A stretch of 64,000 nt of DNA. It comes from Thermoleophilia bacterium (GTDB taxonomy: Bacteria > Actinomycetota > Thermoleophilia > Gaiellales > Gaiellaceae). Positions 9,029-16,676 of this stretch are shown here, one piece after another (position 1 is the first letter of the stretch; every line of letters begins with the position of its first letter). The translations under genes and the position numbers were made by a program. The DNA lies in contig JAICJI010000005.1 in the NCBI GenBank assembly GCA_025928515.1, forward strand, positions 1-64,000, written 5' to 3'. The notes under the pieces are model-generated. The model was not told the DNA's origin, ran no database searches, and saw only the letters and a program-made list of their open reading frames with translations.

Positions 9029-9483
9029 CTACATAGAGCGCAGCAACAGAAGAAAGGTTGGGTTCTTGCCCGGGCACGAAATCGAATCCTGCGCCACTCT
9101 TGGAGGTTCGAGGTTCGGAGGAGTGGAAGCGTCATCTCCCTCAGCGGCCGGGGAGACTTTCCGGCGCAATGGGCTGAGTAATGCGGATCGCGCTCGGACG
9201 AGGGAGGCGGAGCCGCGTCGAGCAGCTCCTCCAGCGTCATCTCGTGCCGCCCATTTCTGCGGCTCCGAAGCGCGATCCGAAAGGCGATCCGCCAGACCCA
9301 GGCGGCAAGCGAGCCCTCGCCGCAGTACCGCTCGCGATCGTGCAACGCCTGCGCAAGAGCCTCCTGCACAACATCGGACACCGCCTCGGTGCTTCCCGTC
9401 AGCGCCACTGCGCCAGCCCGAAACGAGGCGTAGCGGCTGACGTACAGCTCCTCGATCTCCTTCGCGCTCGCTGCCGTCGTCAT
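9025..9483 (-). CDS. Truncated sigma-70-like protein lacking region 4
   Basis: The first ~85 of 152 residues match sigma region 2 (VSDVVQEALAQALHDRERY, then GSLAAWVWRIAFRIALRSRR). The remaining part loses sigma character: it is Pro-rich, then ends in an Arg/Cys stretch (FFCCCALCR), and no helix-turn-helix is visible. Such a protein could bind core polymerase but not a -35 element. It therefore looks like a decayed sigma gene or a frameshifted C-terminus. It overlaps the next, intact sigma gene by four bases, which shows the reading frame still drives translational coupling. Confidence 0.6.
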   Translation of the reverse strand: MTTAASAKEIEELYVSRYASFRAGAVALTGSTEAVSDVVQEALAQALHDRERYCGEGSLAAWVWRIAFRIALRSRRNGRHEMTLEELLDAAPPPSSERDPHYSAHCAGKSPRPLREMTLPLLRTSNLQEWRRIRFRARARTQPFFCCCALCR

Positions 9484-9671
9484 CTACCTAGGGTCGCTCG
9501 CCCGCACGTTTCTTTATCGCAGAGAGGGCCGTCCGCCGACTCCGTCAGGGGACAGTTGCGAACCTGGCCCAAGCGAGCGCAGCGGCGAGAGGCTTCGCGC
9601 TAGAGGTGACCGCGAAGCCGGTCGGCTAACTGTGCGATGTCGGACGCGCCGCGAATCTCAGGTCTCCGGTC

Positions 9672-10511
9672 CTACCTGAGCTCCGCCTTCATACGGACAA
9701 CCTCGTCCAGGGCTGCGGTCGACGCTTTGAGGAGGTCCTGCAGCTGCTCTTCGAGGCGTTCGACGACGGGAAACGGTGGATTTCCCTGATCGAACGCGAG
9801 GCCGGCCTCTTCGATGCCGCTGCCCTCGTAGCGCCACGCCGCTGCCGCCGCGGCCGCCACGGCGACCGCGAAGCGCTCGGCCGCCGCCTGTTCGATGCCG
9901 GCGTCGAGCAACAACTCGCCGAACTTTTCGAGGTTGTCCTCGACGACGAACTTCCCCCGGCGAATGGCGTATGCCGCCCAGCGCAGCGCTAGGCCGTCGC
10001 GCGTCTCGTCGGTCAGACTGCGAACCGAGAAGCCATCGGCCAACGCTGCGACGTCGCGCGCGTCGACCATGAAGCAGCGTCGGAGCTCGACGATGGCATG
10101 CTCCGCGTGAACCTCGTCGCTGCGCAGCCCGAAGCGGCCGTAGGTCGGAAGCTCGTCGAGGCTGTCGAGGGTGTCCTGACTAGCTGGAGCGACTGGCGCG
10201 AACAGCAGCCGCCCACTGGGGTCACGGCCATCGCGGCCGAGTGCCGTTTCGATCAAGCAATCGTCGCTGAGAAGAAGCGCCGTCCGCGGTCGGCCGTGCG
10301 CAAGGACATAGCTCTCGTCGGTTGGCCCCAGGGGGACGAAGTACGAGACGGCTTCGTCGATCTGCCACTTCTTTCTTGCAAAAGGGGCGGAGGCCTCCTC
10401 GCGGGTCAACGCACGCGCATCGGCGCGAGCATGAACGTCGTAGAGGAACTCTGCTTCGCAGATGTCGCCGAAACTGAGTAGGTCGCGCGGCGCCGCGGTG
10501 TACGTGCTCAC
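9672..10511 (-). CDS. Protein of unknown function, second gene of an island operon
   Basis: The 279-residue product is soluble, with no signal peptide or membrane segment. The N-terminal half holds a segment TALLLSDDCLIETALGRD followed by GRLLFAPVAPA. This recalls a loosely defined family in which a hydrophobic strand ends in D-C-[DL]-I-[DE], but I would not assign it. The C-terminal third is helical with an Ala-rich run (AVAVAAAAAAAWRYEG) and a probable coiled coil at the end (VERLEEQLQDLLKASTAALDEVV). GTG 10511 overlaps the stop of the upstream regulator-like gene by four bases, so the pair is one translational unit. Confidence 0.65.
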   Translation of the reverse strand: MSTYTAAPRDLLSFGDICEAEFLYDVHARADARALTREEASAPFARKKWQIDEAVSYFVPLGPTDESYVLAHGRPRTALLLSDDCLIETALGRDGRDPSGRLLFAPVAPASQDTLDSLDELPTYGRFGLRSDEVHAEHAIVELRRCFMVDARDVAALADGFSVRSLTDETRDGLALRWAAYAIRRGKFVVEDNLEKFGELLLDAGIEQAAAERFAVAVAAAAAAAWRYEGSGIEEAGLAFDQGNPPFPVVERLEEQLQDLLKASTAALDEVVRMKAELR

Positions 10512-11329
10512 GCCGGCGCGCGCGAGCGCGACGCCATGCTGTTGGCGCCGGCGTACGAGGCCAGCGGCAGATCGACGCGGATGCGGCGGCGCATTCGGAC
10601 GACGTCTCCGCCGTTTGCGTCTGGCTCCGTATCGTCAGCCAGCACCGGGATCACAACCGGTGCCCGATCGACGCCTGCGAACATCTCCGCCCAGATCTCT
10701 TCGGCCGGATCGGTCGCGGCTGTCGTGGTCGTCGGCAGCACGTAGCTCAGTCCTCGCGCACCGACTCTGACCTCCTCGAGCGTCACCACCTCCCCCGCCC
10801 CGACGATGCCGAGCACCTGAGTGGCCGGCAACAGCGTCTGTGCGCCAAAGCCGTCGACGACGCGCAGTGTCGGACCAAGCATCGTCACCGTCGCCGGTCG
10901 ACTTTGGAACGCGATGCCAATCGCCTCGAGCGACTCCTCGGCCGCAGCGAGTTCTTCCTCCAACGGCGCGAGTAGATCTGCCTCGGCAAGGTGGTCAAGG
11001 ACGCCGCGGGTGAGACCGCGGTACTCGACCAGATGCTCCTCGAGCAGACTGGCGACCGACTCGAAGAGCCGCGAGTCGATTAGGCGAGCGCCGATGCGCA
11101 TCGCTTCGCGCACGGCATCCTCGCTCTCCTGGGCATCGACGCCCGCGACAACGCGCGCGAGGAGGATGTCCGGATAGATCCCGAGCCGCTTCTGGAAGCC
11201 CTTGATCCAGCGACCGCGTGGCAGTAAGCCGTCGGCCTCCCACCGCTGGCGGGTCCGCGGCGAGCCGAGCGCCTGATCGAGCTCGACGTTCGTGAGAAAA
11301 CCGGGGACACTCCGGGCGATCTTAGGCAT
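10508..11329 (-). CDS. Putative DNA-binding protein, first gene of an island operon
   Basis: The 273-residue product has an N-terminal part resembling a MerR-like or other winged helix (residues about 10-50: LTNVELDQALGSPRTRQRWEA, then GLLPRGRWIKGFQKRLGIYP). A helical region at about 60-150 is rich in Glu/Leu and could dimerise. The C-terminal half is beta-rich with no recognised fold. ATG 11329 follows AAGGAG at ideal spacing. Two related operator-like repeats flank the promoter just upstream, so autoregulation is likely. It overlaps the downstream 279-residue gene by four bases. Together they may be a two-component island function such as toxin-antitoxin or defence, but no catalytic motif proves that. 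Confidence 0.6.
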   Translation of the reverse strand: MPKIARSVPGFLTNVELDQALGSPRTRQRWEADGLLPRGRWIKGFQKRLGIYPDILLARVVAGVDAQESEDAVREAMRIGARLIDSRLFESVASLLEEHLVEYRGLTRGVLDHLAEADLLAPLEEELAAAEESLEAIGIAFQSRPATVTMLGPTLRVVDGFGAQTLLPATQVLGIVGAGEVVTLEEVRVGARGLSYVLPTTTTAATDPAEEIWAEMFAGVDRAPVVIPVLADDTEPDANGGDVVRMRRRIRVDLPLASYAGANSMASRSRAPA

Positions 11330-11341
11330 CTTGCTCCTTGG

Positions 11342-11387
11342 GCGACACCGTGTCGCTGATGATAGCTCATCGACGCCACCATGTCGC
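11342..11387 (-). promoter_or_regulatory. Promoter with two operator-like repeats 31 bp apart
   Basis: GCGACACCGTGTCGC at 11342-11356 is a perfect interrupted palindrome. A related copy, GCCACCATGTCGC, lies at 11375-11387, exactly 31 bp (about three helical turns) away. On the minus strand GCGACA (-35), a 17-nt spacer and TATCAT (-10) sit so that one repeat covers the -35 and the other the start site. It faces the gene starting at 11329. Confidence 0.6.
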
Positions 11388-11493
11388 TCCTTTAGGCGCA
11401 AACGCGGAGATCGAAAGTTCGAGTCCCTCAAAGTCCTCGGCTTGGATCGAAAGGCCGCGCGAGACGTTGATCGCGGGATCTGTGGCCGCCGGA

Positions 11494-11515
11494 GGTACCC
11501 ACCGGGGTACCCACG
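11494..11515 (+). repeat. Tandem 10-bp repeat GGTACCCAC(C/G) (12-bp period), right island end
   Basis: Copies at 11494-11503 and 11506-11515 match the left-end pair at 5074-5095 in sequence, period and orientation. They lie 87 bp from the tRNA-borne att copy. In a circularised island the two pairs would flank the att core as P and P' arms. Confidence 0.6.
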
Positions 11516-11602
11516 CCGTGCAAGGCGCACTACTTCTCCCCGAACGATGCGGTGCTTCCGAGTCGCTCCAAATCACAAAAACCCTGCAAATCAGTAGATT
11601 CA

Positions 11603-11674
11603 TGGCCCCGGGAGGAATCGAACCTCCGCACGCAGCTTCGAAGGCTGCCGCTCTGTCCGCTGAGCTACGGGGCC
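11603..11674 (-). tRNA. tRNA-Arg (anticodon UCG)
   Basis: The acceptor GGCCCCG/CGGGGCC, the D-arm GCTCAGCGGACAGAGC and the T-arm GGAGGTTCGATTCCTCC fold as expected. The anticodon stem GCAGC/GCTGC encloses loop CTTCGAA, giving anticodon TCG. Its 3' 15 bases are duplicated at 5021-5035, making it the probable insertion site of the island. Confidence 0.95.
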
Positions 11675-11744
11675 GAGCCCCGGAAGGGTAGCCCCGGACG
11701 AGACGAAAATCCGGCGGCGCGACCCGCTACGCTGTCTGCGCTCG

Positions 11745-11817
11745 GTGGCGGTAGCTCAGTTGGTAGAGCTCCGGGTTGTGGTCCCGGTGGCCGCGGGTTC
11801 GAGTCCCGTCCGCCACC
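11745..11817 (+). tRNA. tRNA-His (anticodon GUG)
   Basis: The acceptor GTGGCGG/CCGCCAC has discriminator C, and a G at 11744 could be the encoded -1 G typical of tRNA-His. The anticodon stem CCGGG/CCCGG encloses loop TTGTGGT, giving anticodon GTG. Confidence 0.96.
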
Positions 11818-11871
11818 CTCCCTCGGTCGCGCGAGTGGGGCCGCCGACGCGGCCCCCGCCGCGCTCGTTGC

Positions 11872-12426
11872 TCAGGCCGGCACTCGCTCGCCGGAGAAGA
11901 GCCGCGTCATCTCGCGGTTGAACGCCGGGATGTCGTCCGGCTTCCGGCTCGTCACGAGGTTGCGGTCGACGACGACCTCCTCGTCCACCCAGTCGCCACC
12001 GGCGTTCCGAATGTCGGTCTCGAGCGTCGGCCACGAGGTGATGCGCTTGCCGCGCACCGCGCCGGCCTCGACGAGCACCCACGGGCCGTGGCAGATGACG
12101 GCCATCGGCTTCCCGGCGTCGTGGAACCCACGGACGAACGCGACGGCGTTCTCGTCCCCGCGCAGCTGGTCGGGGTTGCCGACGCCACCCGGAATCAGGA
12201 GGGCGTCGTAGTCGTCGACCGACGCCTCCTCGACCGTCCGGTCGACCTTCGCGGTCTCGGCGGGATCGAAGTGGTCGAAGCCCTTGATCTCGCCACCGTG
12301 GATCGAGACCACCTCGACGTCGGCGCCGGCGTCCTCGAGCGCCTTGCGCGGCTCCTCGAGCTCGACACGCTCGAACATGTCCGCCGCAAGGATCGCGACC
12401 TTCTTGTTTTTCAGTGTCTCAGGCAC
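11872..12426 (-). CDS. DJ-1/PfpI family protein (PfpI/YhbO-type cysteine hydrolase or deglycase)
   Basis: The 184-residue product has the class I glutamine amidotransferase-like fold. The nucleophile elbow AVICHGPW places Cys112 and His113, and Glu19 sits in the position of the conserved acidic partner. Relatives are described as intracellular peptidases, or deglycases repairing methylglyoxal-modified macromolecules; which activity applies here is not visible. The gene stands alone between tRNA-His and the M32 carboxypeptidase, both minus-strand CDSs running away from it or toward it by short gaps. A 57-bp gap separates it from the carboxypeptidase stop. Confidence 0.9.
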   Translation of the reverse strand: MPETLKNKKVAILAADMFERVELEEPRKALEDAGADVEVVSIHGGEIKGFDHFDPAETAKVDRTVEEASVDDYDALLIPGGVGNPDQLRGDENAVAFVRGFHDAGKPMAVICHGPWVLVEAGAVRGKRITSWPTLETDIRNAGGDWVDEEVVVDRNLVTSRKPDDIPAFNREMTRLFSGERVPA

Positions 12427-12483
12427 GTGAGACCCTCCTTGTCCAGTTCGCTGATTCTCGGCGCCTACCCGGCGCGGCGAGAC

Positions 12484-13968
12484 CTATGCGTACGTCTGGC
12501 GGAGGTAGTCGAGGTACGGCTGCGCGGCGATCGGAGAGCCGGTCGCGCGACGCAGCGTCTCCTGCGGCGAGTACTTGCGGCCCTGTGCGTGCACGTGCTC
12601 GCCGAGCCACTCGCGGAGTGGGCCGAACTCGCCGCGGCCGACCTGTTCCTCGAGCTCCGGCAGATCGCGCTGCGCGGCCTGCCAGATCTGGACCGACGCC
12701 ACCGTCCCGATGAGGTACGTCGAGAAGTAGCCGATCGAGCCGCTCGACCAGTGGACGTCCTGGAGGACGCCGTGCCCGTCGTCGGGCACCTCGACGCCGA
12801 GGTATTCCCACATCTTCTCGTTCCACCGCTCCGGTAGGTCGCGCAGCTCGACGCGGCCCTCGACGATGTCCTGCTCGAGTTCGAAGCGGAGCATCACGTG
12901 CATCCCGTAGCAGACCTCGTCGGCCTGGATGCGGATGAGAGCGGGCTTGACCGCGTGGATGCCGGCGTGGAAGCGCTCGAGATCGACGCCGCCGAGCTGC
13001 TCGGGGTACGTCTCCTGCACGCGCGGATAGAAGAGGCGCCAGAACGGGAGACTGCGACCGACGAGGTTCTCCCAGAGACGGCTCTGCGACTCGTGGATCC
13101 CGAGCGAGCACGACTGGCCGATCGGCAGCCGCTCCAGATGCTTGGGCTGCTGGTGGCTGTAGAGGCCGTGGCCGTACTCGTGCATCGTGGAGAAGAGCGA
13201 TTCGAGCGAATCGGGGTGGTAGTTCGTCGTGATCCGGATGTCGTCCGTGCCCGCCCCGGACGCAAAGGGATGCTCGGTCGGGTCGATCCGCCAACTGCCG
13301 GGCCGATGGCCGAAGAGGTCGACCACCTCGTGCGCGATCGCAACCTGGCGGTCGGGTGGGAAGTCACCGTGGAGGAACGAATCGTCGACGTCCTTCTCCC
13401 GGAGCTCGGCGATCAGCTCCACGATCTGCGGCTTGAGCTCGTCGAACAGCGTCCGCACCTCGGCCGTCGTCGTCTGGGGCTCGTAGTCGTCGAGGAGAAC
13501 GTCATACCGCTCGGCGGCACCGTCTGCGACACAGTCGACGTACTCGAGCTTGAGCTCCACGATCCGCTCGAGCGACGGAAGGAACGACGCGAAGTCGGAC
13601 TCGGCCTTCGCCTGCACCCAGACCGGCCGCGCCTCGGCGGAGGCGCGGGCCATCGCCGCGCGCAGCGACGAAGGCACCTTGACCGACTTCTCGTAGTCGC
13701 GACGCGTGAGCCGGATCAGCGCGGCGTCGTCGGAGTCCGGGTCGAGCGAATCCTCGAGCGGCTGCAGCTCGTCGAGCAGCTTGCCGACCTCTGGGTCGGT
13801 GAACCTCTCGTGCTCGAGCCGGAACACCGTCGACATCTGGTCGGCGCGGTGGGACGTGCCGGCCGGCGGCATCATGGTTTGCTGGTCCCACGAGAGGAGG
13901 CGAACGACCTTGGTGAGGTCGAGAACCTCGCCGAGCCGCTCCTTCAGACTCTCGAGCGCGTCAGCCAT
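12484..13968 (-). CDS. M32 family metallocarboxypeptidase (carboxypeptidase Taq type)
   Basis: Cytoplasmic zinc carboxypeptidase that removes C-terminal residues broadly. The 494 residues match the family length. The zinc and catalytic motif HEYGH occupies residues 263-267 and is followed about 30 residues later by the conserved Glu-containing helix HESQSRLWENLVGRS. The signature D-x-R-x-T-like segment DDIRITTNY and the C-terminal YPAQ-type region (GSIGYFSTYLIG) are also recognisable. The start is ATG 13968. No linked genes suggest a specific substrate. Confidence 0.94.
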   Translation of the reverse strand: MADALESLKERLGEVLDLTKVVRLLSWDQQTMMPPAGTSHRADQMSTVFRLEHERFTDPEVGKLLDELQPLEDSLDPDSDDAALIRLTRRDYEKSVKVPSSLRAAMARASAEARPVWVQAKAESDFASFLPSLERIVELKLEYVDCVADGAAERYDVLLDDYEPQTTTAEVRTLFDELKPQIVELIAELREKDVDDSFLHGDFPPDRQVAIAHEVVDLFGHRPGSWRIDPTEHPFASGAGTDDIRITTNYHPDSLESLFSTMHEYGHGLYSHQQPKHLERLPIGQSCSLGIHESQSRLWENLVGRSLPFWRLFYPRVQETYPEQLGGVDLERFHAGIHAVKPALIRIQADEVCYGMHVMLRFELEQDIVEGRVELRDLPERWNEKMWEYLGVEVPDDGHGVLQDVHWSSGSIGYFSTYLIGTVASVQIWQAAQRDLPELEEQVGRGEFGPLREWLGEHVHAQGRKYSPQETLRRATGSPIAAQPYLDYLRQTYA

Positions 13969-14014
13969 CCGCGGGAGCGTATCTACGCCGCCGAGCGCTC
14001 TACGCTGTGTGCCG

Positions 14015-14087
14015 GCGCCCGTAGCTCAGTGGACAGAGCGGCGGACTTCTAATCCGCGGGTCGGAGGTTCGAATCCTCCCGGGCGCA
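14015..14087 (+). tRNA. tRNA-Arg (anticodon UCU)
   Basis: Acceptor GCGCCCG/CGGGCGC with discriminator A, T-arm GGAGGTTCGAATCCTCC, anticodon stem GCGGA/TCCGC and loop CTTCTAA give anticodon TCT. Confidence 0.96.
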
Positions 14088-14119
14088 TCTGTCGTGTCTG
14101 ACGTGGGTAGAAGCGGAGG

Positions 14120-15202
14120 ATGACGCGCCGGGCTCCTCTGCGCGATCGGCGGCGCGGTCCGCTCGGCATTTTGCTCGCGCACCACCGTGAGCAGGAGGCA
14201 CACCACGTCGTGATGCTGATGGTCGTCGCGGCGGCGCTCTCGCTGATCGCGTCGATCCTCGTCGCCGGCACCGCGGGATACGTCGCCGTCGCCTCGCGCA
14301 TCCGGCATGCGAACACGTACTGGTTCCCGTTCGCCATCGCGGGCGCCGTCGCCGCACACGTCGGCTACACGTTCGCCTACCGCGAGATCGCGCACGTCGG
14401 ACGCGGCGTGAAGCTCGGCACGCTGCGCGCAGGCGCGATCGTGGCGGCCGGATTCGGGATGTTCATCCCCCGCGGCGGGTTCGCGGTCGACATCGAGGCG
14501 CTGGAGGATCTCGGCGTCCCGTCGGAGGAGGCGCGGGTCCGGGTGCTCGGGCTCGGCTCGCTCGAATACGCCGTCCTCGCGACCGGGACGCTCGTCTGCG
14601 CGATCTTCCTGCTGCTCAACCATGCGCATGCGCAACGAGCGGTGACGCTCTCGTGGACGATCGGCGTTCCCGTCGGCACCGTGCTGGCCCTCGTCGCGGT
14701 GCGGTACCGGAAGTGGATCTGCCGCGGCAGCCTCCTGAAGAAGGTGCTCGGCCCGCCGCTCGAGGCGATCGGAGTCGTCGGGCAGATCGTCGCGTCACCC
14801 CGCCGGCACGGCGCCGCGGCCTTCACCGGGATGGCGGTCTACTGGGCCGGCGAGGTCTTCGTCCTCTGGGTCTGCCTCGCCGCCTTCGACCGCAACACCC
14901 CGTCGGTGACGGCGGTCGTCGTGGGCTATGCCACGGGATACGCGCTGACGCGACGGACGCTCCCGCTGGCCGGGGCCGGCGCCGTCGAGGCGCTGCTGCC
15001 GTTCGCGCTCACCTGGGTCGGCTACGGCCTCCCGTCTGCGGTCCTCGCAGTCTTCGCGTATCGGATCTTCAACCTCTGGCTGCCCCTCGGGCCCGCGGCC
15101 GTCGGGCTCTGGCACCTCCAGCGCCGGGCGCCGGAGAGAGCGCTAGCGCCGGACGCCGAGGCTGCGGAAGACCCCCGGAGCATCCGGGACGCGAACGGCT
15201 GA
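14120..15202 (+). CDS. YbhN/LPG-synthase-transmembrane-like integral membrane protein
   Basis: The 360-residue product has about eight predicted transmembrane segments, for example 31-56, 70-90, 105-120, 150-167, 176-193, 225-250 and 285-325. The pattern FGMFIPRGGFAVD and the later GYALTRRTLPLAGAGAVEALLPFAL resemble the lysylphosphatidylglycerol synthetase TM region (UPF0104/YbhN). No catalytic C-terminal domain is attached. Homologues are thought to act in lipid handling, but a substrate cannot be named. ATG 14120 follows an AGCGGAGG ribosome site, 32 bp after tRNA-Arg. Confidence 0.7.
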   Translation: MTRRAPLRDRRRGPLGILLAHHREQEAHHVVMLMVVAAALSLIASILVAGTAGYVAVASRIRHANTYWFPFAIAGAVAAHVGYTFAYREIAHVGRGVKLGTLRAGAIVAAGFGMFIPRGGFAVDIEALEDLGVPSEEARVRVLGLGSLEYAVLATGTLVCAIFLLLNHAHAQRAVTLSWTIGVPVGTVLALVAVRYRKWICRGSLLKKVLGPPLEAIGVVGQIVASPRRHGAAAFTGMAVYWAGEVFVLWVCLAAFDRNTPSVTAVVVGYATGYALTRRTLPLAGAGAVEALLPFALTWVGYGLPSAVLAVFAYRIFNLWLPLGPAAVGLWHLQRRAPERALAPDAEAAEDPRSIRDANG

Positions 15203-15330
15203 GATGCCGATCTGGCGCCACTGCGCGGACAGAAGGTTCCGGAGATGCTCGGGGCTCGCGAGCCAGAGCTTCATCGCTCGTCCGGCGCCGCTCGTTTCGA
15301 CCCGAGCCACCTTCGGCAGAATGCCAGCCG

Positions 15331-15636
15331 ATGTCCCTCCGCGGCCAGCCGCTCGAACAGGAGGTGAAGCTGCCGGACGGCCGCGTCGTCGCCGTCCGCG
15401 TGGGCCTCGCCGAGGACTCCTACATCCCGCGCGGCGAGCTCGACACGGTCGTGCTCGAGCTCTGGGACGAGGGTCGCGGCGAGCACCTCGCCGGGGTGTC
15501 GACCATCCTCTCGGCCGACGACGATGGCGCAGCCCGTTCGCTCCTGCTGGAAGTCGTCGCAGGCCTCGGGGACGGCTCGCTCGCACCTACCGCGGGCGCG
15601 CTCGAGCCGCTTGCCGATAGCGTGCCGCCGGAATGA
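15331..15636 (+). CDS. Hypothetical acidic protein coupled to a cyclophilin gene
   Basis: The 101-residue product is rich in Asp/Glu. It has a probable beta-strand core ([33 protein letters not shown]) and a helical second half. It has no membrane segment and no recognised domain. The frame continues upstream without a stop, but the ATG at 15331 begins the region with normal codon use. Its TGA overlaps the ATG of the cyclophilin gene (ATGA), so the two are co-translated and possibly functionally linked. Confidence 0.65.
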   Translation: MSLRGQPLEQEVKLPDGRVVAVRVGLAEDSYIPRGELDTVVLELWDEGRGEHLAGVSTILSADDDGAARSLLLEVVAGLGDGSLAPTAGALEPLADSVPPE

Positions 15637-16082
15637 ACGCGACACTCCAGACGAATCACGGCCCAATCGCGCTCGAGCTGTTCGACGGCGAAGCGCCGAA
15701 CACCGTCGAGAACTTCCGCAAGCTCGCCGAGGACGGCTTCTACGATGGCGTCGTCTTCCATCGCGTGATCCCCGACTTCATGATCCAGGGCGGCGACCCG
15801 ACGGGGACCGGCTCGGGCGGGCCCGGCTACACGTTCGAGGACGAGTTCAACGAGCACCCAGTCGTGCGCGGCGCGCTCGCGATGGCGAACGCCGGCCCGA
15901 ACACGAACGGCAGCCAGTTCTTCATCGTCACGGCCGACGCGTGCCCGTGGCTCGACGGCAAGCACACCGTCTTCGGCCAGGTCACGGACGGGATGGACGT
16001 GGTCGACAAGATCTCGGCACTCGAGACGGACGCGCGCGACCGGCCACGCGAGGACGTCGTCATCGAGCGCGTCGACCTCTGA
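15633..16082 (+). CDS. Cyclophilin-type peptidyl-prolyl cis-trans isomerase
   Basis: The 149-residue single-domain cyclophilin has no signal peptide, so it is predicted to be cytoplasmic. Conserved active-site elements are visible: [14 protein letters not shown] (Arg-Phe-Met-Gln set) near 48-61, NTNGSQFFI near 88-96 and the [10 protein letters not shown] segment near 106-115. It is coupled to the small acidic protein upstream by a four-base overlap. It runs 23 bp into the 3' end of the convergent membrane gene at 16060. Confidence 0.95.
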   Translation: MNATLQTNHGPIALELFDGEAPNTVENFRKLAEDGFYDGVVFHRVIPDFMIQGGDPTGTGSGGPGYTFEDEFNEHPVVRGALAMANAGPNTNGSQFFIVTADACPWLDGKHTVFGQVTDGMDVVDKISALETDARDRPREDVVIERVDL

Positions 16083-16539
16083 GCTCCGACCAGCCCGCGA
16101 GGCCGTACCAGAAGATCGCGACGACGGCGAGGAGCGAGCCCGCGGCGGCGATCGCCGCCCCGAGCGACAGCACGTAGTCCATCACGAGCAGGACGACCGC
16201 CTCGAGCGAGACGGCCGAGGCGACGATGCCCGCGATCGTGAGCCGGTTCCCGACCTTGACGATGTGCTCCTTGTTGCCCTGTCGGAACCGGAGACGGTGG
16301 TACGAGCTGGGGGCGGTGAGCAAGGCGACGGACACCGCGGTCGCAAGGAACGCGACGACGAAGACGTCCCGCTGGAACGCCGTCGTCCTCGACCAGCCGT
16401 TCGCGAACGGGACGGCGAGCAGGAACGCGAGCAGGACCGTGACGCCCGGCAGCACGACGCGCAGCTCGTTGAGCAGCTCGATCAGCTCGCGGTCGGCCCG
16501 CTCCTTCGGCGTCTCCTCCTGCTCGCGGCGCTCCTCCAT
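16060..16539 (-). CDS. Four-helix membrane protein of the DUF6328 type
   Basis: The 159-residue product has a charged N-terminus ([20 protein letters not shown]) and four predicted transmembrane helices near 33-47, 60-78, 100-120 and 127-150. The segment [21 protein letters not shown] followed by [11 protein letters not shown] matches my memory of the DUF6328 family, whose function is unknown. The 3' end overlaps the convergent cyclophilin gene by 23 bp. Confidence 0.75.
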   Translation of the reverse strand: MEERREQEETPKERADRELIELLNELRVVLPGVTVLLAFLLAVPFANGWSRTTAFQRDVFVVAFLATAVSVALLTAPSSYHRLRFRQGNKEHIVKVGNRLTIAGIVASAVSLEAVVLLVMDYVLSLGAAIAAAGSLLAVVAIFWYGLAGWSELRGRRAR

Positions 16540-16676
16540 GTCGCGAGACGCTACTGCCCCGCGCCGGTCGAGTTAAAGCTCTGGAGCGGATCGGCCGAAC
16601 CTTGCTTACATCCGGGCTTACAGCCTGCTTTCCGCTCCCTTAGACCCGCCTCATCGATGCTTGCTCTCATGCCCTC

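Larger units (their letters stand above)
5036..11602. mobile_element. Putative 6.6-kb genomic island inserted in tRNA-Arg(UCG), no intact integrase
   Basis: The segment between the 15-bp tRNA-end repeats carries tandem GGTACCCACC repeats just inside each end (5074-5095 and 11494-11515), laid out like integrase arm sites. Cargo: a three-repeat secreted protein, two sigma/membrane-partner cassettes, a truncated sigma and a two-gene operon of unknown function. No recombinase gene was found, so the element is probably fixed or depends on an integrase elsewhere. The sigma genes look chromosomal in composition, so an old integration is likely. The boundaries are inferred from sequence only. Confidence 0.5.

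Noticed and set aside
11401-11440. T-arm-like GTTCGAGTCCC near 11418 as a tRNA remnant.
   Set aside because: No acceptor or anticodon arm can be built around it.
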